A DNA stretch of 64,000 nucleotides from Haematobia irritans (taxonomy: Eukaryota; Arthropoda; Insecta; Diptera; Muscidae): assembly GCF_050003625.1 (NCBI RefSeq), contig NC_134398.1:110006171-110070170 (forward strand). The letters are read 5' to 3'. The number at the start of each line of letters is the position of its first letter. Position 1 is the first letter of the stretch. Shown piece after piece: positions 62,201-64,000 of the stretch. Made by a program: the position numbers and the translations under genes. The notes under the pieces are model-generated. The model was not told where the DNA came from. It saw nothing but the letters and a program-made list of their open reading frames with translations, and ran no database searches.

Positions 62201-64000
62201 AAATTGAAGGAAAAAATTGGGCTCTGTGGGCAAATGAGTGTAAATCGGGCGAAAGCTATATATGGAAGCTATATCTAAATCTGAACCGATTTGGATGATA
62301 TTTTGCAAGTTTTTTGAGACTCATAAAATATTGGGATGTACGGAATTTGAGGAAGATCGGTTGATATACACGCCAATTATGACCAGATCGGTGAAAAATA
62401 TATATGGCAGCTATATCTAAATCTGAACCGATTTTTTCCAAAATCAATAGGGATCGTCTTTGAGCCGAAACAGGACCCCATACCAAATTTTAGGACAATC
62501 GGACTGAAACTGCGAGCTGTACTTTGCACACAAAAATACATCAACAGACAGACAGACGGACATCGCTAAATCGACTCAGAATTTAATTCTAAGACTAAAC
62601 GATGGGTCTCAGACTTTTCCTTCTTGGCGTTACATACAAATGCACAAACTTATTATACCCTGTACCACAGTAGTGGTGAAGGGTATACAAATATGGGAAA
62701 CATTTAAATCTGGAGCAATTTTAAGAAAACTTCGCAAAAGTTTATTTATGATTTATCGCTCGATATATATACATTAGAAGTTTAAGAAAATTAGAGTCAT
62801 TTTTACAACTTTTCCACTAAGCAGTGGCGATTTTACAAGGAAAATGTTGGTATTTTGACCATTTTTGTCGAAATCAGAAAAACATATATATGGGAGCTAT
62901 ATATAAATCTGAACCGATTTCAACCAAATTTGGCACGCATAGCTACAATGCTAATTCTACTCCCTGTGCAAAATTTCAACTAAATCGGAGCAAAAAATTG
63001 GCCTCTGTGGTCATATGAGTGTAAATCGGGCGAAAGCTATATATGGGAGCTATATCTAAATCTGAACCGATTTCATCCAAATTTGGCACGCATAGCAACA
63101 ATGCTAAGTATACTCCCTGTGCAAAATTTCAACTAAATCGGAGCAAAAAATTGGCCTCTGTGGGCAAATGAGTGTAAATCGGGCGAAAGCTATATATGGG
63201 AGCTATATCTAAATCTGAACCGATTTGGATGATATTTTGCAAGTTTTTCGAGACTTATAAAATATTGGGATGTACGGAATTTGAGGAAGATCGGTTGATA
63301 TACACGCCAATTATGACCAGATCGGTGAAAAATATATATGGCAAATCTGAACCGATTTCAACCAAATTTGGCACGCATAGCAACAATGCTAATTCTACTC
63401 CCTGTGCCAAATTTCAACTAAATCGGAGTTAAAAATTGGACTCTGTGGTCATATGAGTGTAAATCGGGCGAAAGCTATATATGGGAGCTATATCTAAATC
63501 TGAACCGATTTCAACCAAATTTGGCACGCATAGCTACAATGCTAATTCTACTCCCTGTGCAAAATTTCAACTAAATCGGAGCAAAAAATTGGCCTCTGTG
63601 GTCATATGAGTGTAAATCGGGCGAAAGCTATATATGGGAGCTATATCTAAATCTGAACCGATTTCAACCAAATTTGGTACGCATAGCTACAATGCTAATT
63701 ATACTCCCTGTGCGGAATTTCAACTAAATCGGAGCAAAAAATTGGCCTCTGTGGTCATATGGGTGTAAATCGGGCGAAAGCTATATATGGGAGCTATATC
63801 TAAATCTGAACCGATTTCAACCAAATTTGGCACGCATAGCTACAATGCTAATTCTACTCCCTGTGCAAAATTTAAACTAAATCGGAGCAAAAAATTGGCC
63901 TCTGTGGTCATATGACTGTAAATCGGGCGACACGCATAGCTACAATGCTAATTCTACCCCCTGTGTAAAATTTCAACTAAATCGGAGCAAAAAATTGGCC
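49476..64000 (-). repeat. Array D: inverted tandem array, about 11 units, open at the window edge
   Basis: Unit heads, read on the - strand, end at 50366, 51487, 52903, 53720, 55442, 56856, 58270, 59531, 60686 and 62687. A further partial unit continues past 64000. Units of 1414 bp at 55443-56856 and 56857-58270 are near-identical neighbours, and 51487/53720 share blocks with an offset of 2233. More units are chimeric than in A or C: abrupt joins occur near 49826, 53440, 60520, 60811, 63343 and 63931. All of these fall at short words shared between modules. Confidence 0.92.
50144..50230 (-). repeat. Long (GTCY)n tract in array D
   Basis: About 21 tetramers, seen on the + strand as (CAGA)n with one GGCA near its end. 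It follows the reverse-complemented TACATCAACAGA and precedes CATCGCTAAATCGACTC. Most other D units hold only four to eight tetramers, some with CAGAAAGACAG interruptions. Confidence 0.88.

Noticed and set aside
3890..62486. Dozens of near-identical 63-76-codon open frames beginning MVWGPVSAQRR or MILEKIG
   Set aside because: They are one repeat block translated many times, sit over the GATTTAGATATAG boundary motif, overlap frames on the other strand and have no start context, domain or gene structure. Their conservation follows from repeat homogenisation.
4445..63018. Recurring 62-84-codon frames beginning MAILQGK or MPILQGK, and the MGAISKSEPIS type
   Set aside because: These read the tail and 153-bp subrepeat antisense. 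Lengths change with subrepeat number and no protein feature is visible.

Overview
The window is gene-poor, AT-rich, repetitive eukaryotic DNA. It most probably comes from a higher fly (calyptrate Diptera, perhaps a muscid such as Stomoxys or Musca). That guess rests on three things: (GTCY)n-bearing mini-me/DINE/Helentron-like repeats, short mariner, hAT-like and tRNA-SINE insertions, and the base composition. I recognise no intact host gene. The only recognisable coding sequence is two deleted copies of a Tc1/mariner-superfamily transposase.

Layout. 1-3637 is AT-rich DNA with a 634-bp hAT-like MITE (922-1555), a possible foldback element and a 170-bp exon-like duplication. 3638-20870 (array A), 21392-24775 (array B) and 25297-46438 (array C) are tandem arrays of a roughly 0.8-2 kb repeat unit, all in + orientation, each closed by one to three copies of a 248-bp terminal module. 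A and B are separated by a 521-bp non-array segment carrying a tRNA-derived SINE, and the same segment with the SINE recurs between B and C. 46439-49231 is a spacer with a second, interrupted hAT-like copy and a mariner copy. 49232-64000 (array D) is the same repeat family in - orientation and runs off the window.

The repeat unit is modular. It has a 34-bp hairpin head (TATACCC...GGGTATA), a (GTCY)n microsatellite, two diverged blocks, a variable number of exact-period 153-bp subrepeats, and a 3' tail. Unit length changes mainly in 153-bp steps, and larger duplications (2.4, 3.9, 4.7, 5.3-6.2 kb) are stacked on top, so this is a nested, recently homogenised satellite.

The most informative observation is that 1556-1831 is an inverted copy of the host DNA into which the arrays and the SINE are inserted. 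It keeps the empty site for each insertion. Comparing the two gives exact boundaries: arrays A and B/C each begin with T, end in CTTGT, sit between two host T residues and lack a target-site duplication. That is the behaviour expected of Helentron-type rolling-circle elements. The window therefore records how non-autonomous Helentron-like elements became long satellite arrays, and how the arrays then duplicated host DNA, acquired a SINE and mariner copies, and ended as a large inverted structure. No Rep/helicase gene is present, so any mobilisation must have been in trans.
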